Assembly (NCBI GenBank): GCA_902796455.1
Contig: CADBPH010000116.1
Coordinates: forward strand, 1 to 6,067
From: an uncultured Bacteroidia bacterium
GTDB lineage: Bacteria; Bacteroidota; Bacteroidia; Bacteroidales; UBA932
Reading direction: 5' to 3'
DNA length: 6,067 nt
Numbering within the stretch: position 1 is the first letter of the stretch; every line of letters begins with the position of its first letter. The translations under genes and the position numbers were made by a program. The notes beneath the pieces are model-generated. The model saw only the letters and a list, made by a program, of their open reading frames with translations. It was not told where the DNA came from and did not search any database. This document shows positions 5,693 through 6,067 of the stretch, in pieces.

Positions 5693-6067
5693 ATGACTAA
5701 ACAGAAAAAAAGCTACAACCTGGTTATCGGTGTAGTCGCATTGCTCGCCATCATCCTGATCATCGCCGTCGCCGGCTATTTGATCACCAAACCGAAACCC
5801 CTGACCATCCAGGGAGAAGTCGAAGCCAGTGAATACCGCGTCTCCGGCAAGGTCCCCGGCCGTATAGAAGAAATGTATGTCCGTGAAGGACAAATGGTTC
5901 ACAAAGGCGATACCGTCGTCCTCATCGACTCTCCGGAGGTTCGTGCAAAACTGGCCCAGGCCCAGGGAGCCGTCGCTGCCGCCCAGGCCCAGCGCCGCAA
6001 AGCCTATAACGGTGCCCAGCAAGAGCAGATTACCGGAGCATACGAACTCTGGCAGCAGGCCCTCGTG
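5693..6067 (+). CDS. HlyD-family membrane fusion protein, C-terminus outside window
   Basis: The 125 visible codons contain a short basic N-terminus (MTKQKKS), one membrane-spanning segment (about 10-31) and then the first half of a biotinyl-lipoyl-like domain (GEVEASEYRVSGKVPGRI at 41-58, VREGQMVHKGDTVVLID at 63-79). From about 81 an Ala/Gln-rich helix begins the coiled-coil hairpin that meets TolC. This is the periplasmic adaptor of a tripartite exporter, anchored in the inner membrane. It starts 12 nt after the TolC stop with no promoter between, so the two are co-transcribed. The sequence around QQEQITGAYELWQQA resembles adaptors that work with ABC-2 type permeases (YbhG-like), but an EmrA-type partner to an MFS pump cannot be excluded. 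The next gene beyond the edge should decide. Confidence 0.9.
   Translation, partial: MTKQKKSYNLVIGVVALLAIILIIAVAGYLITKPKPLTIQGEVEASEYRVSGKVPGRIEEMYVREGQMVHKGDTVVLIDSPEVRAKLAQAQGAVAAAQAQRRKAYNGAQQEQITGAYELWQQALV

Noticed and set aside
4313..6022. Long open frame (569 codons) on the minus strand, antisense to the TolC and HlyD genes
   Set aside because: It lies wholly antisense to two clearly recognisable protein families, has no family features and no promoter. Long antisense frames are common in GC-rich genes.

Overview
The window looks like a chromosomal segment of a GC-rich member of the Bacteroidota, probably Bacteroidales. Four putative promoters match the phylum's unusual consensus (a TTG/TTTG element about 19-20 bp before TAnnTTTG). 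None of the start codons is preceded by a clear Shine-Dalgarno sequence. The gene content (a secreted GH78-type rhamnosidase, a lipoprotein of the endonuclease/exonuclease/phosphatase fold, an AraC regulator and a TolC/HlyD export operon) is typical of gut or rumen Bacteroidales. Genus cannot be fixed from the sequence alone.

Left block (1-2550): two divergent genes share a 103-bp intergenic region. Leftward is a lipoprotein of the EEP hydrolase superfamily, whose C-terminus runs off the window. Rightward is a compact exported GH78-like glycosidase with an Asp where family members normally carry the general-acid Glu. Their two predicted promoters overlap physically, and the glycosidase transcript would be almost leaderless.

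Middle block (2551-2992): a 442-bp region without a credible protein gene, between convergent genes. It holds two 44-bp direct repeats (42/44 identical) flanking an inverted copy of their core, two GC-rich hairpins, and a compact unit on the minus strand: a consensus promoter, a bulged 5' hairpin starting at the predicted transcription start, a linker, a strong terminator hairpin and a U-rich tail. I read this unit as a candidate small RNA of about 95 nt. An AT-rich stretch lies between it and the regulator gene.

Right block (2993-6067): an AraC-family regulator (minus strand) is divergent from an operon that starts with a TolC-type outer-membrane efflux channel and continues, 12 nt later, with an HlyD-type membrane fusion protein cut by the window end. 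The arrangement suggests a regulated tripartite exporter. The inner-membrane pump should lie just beyond the right edge. The TolC protein carries a methionine-rich insertion of about 100 residues where a short surface loop is expected.

No tRNA, rRNA, transposase, phage gene or CRISPR array was seen. The strongest candidate for something undescribed is the small RNA unit together with the adjacent repeat element.
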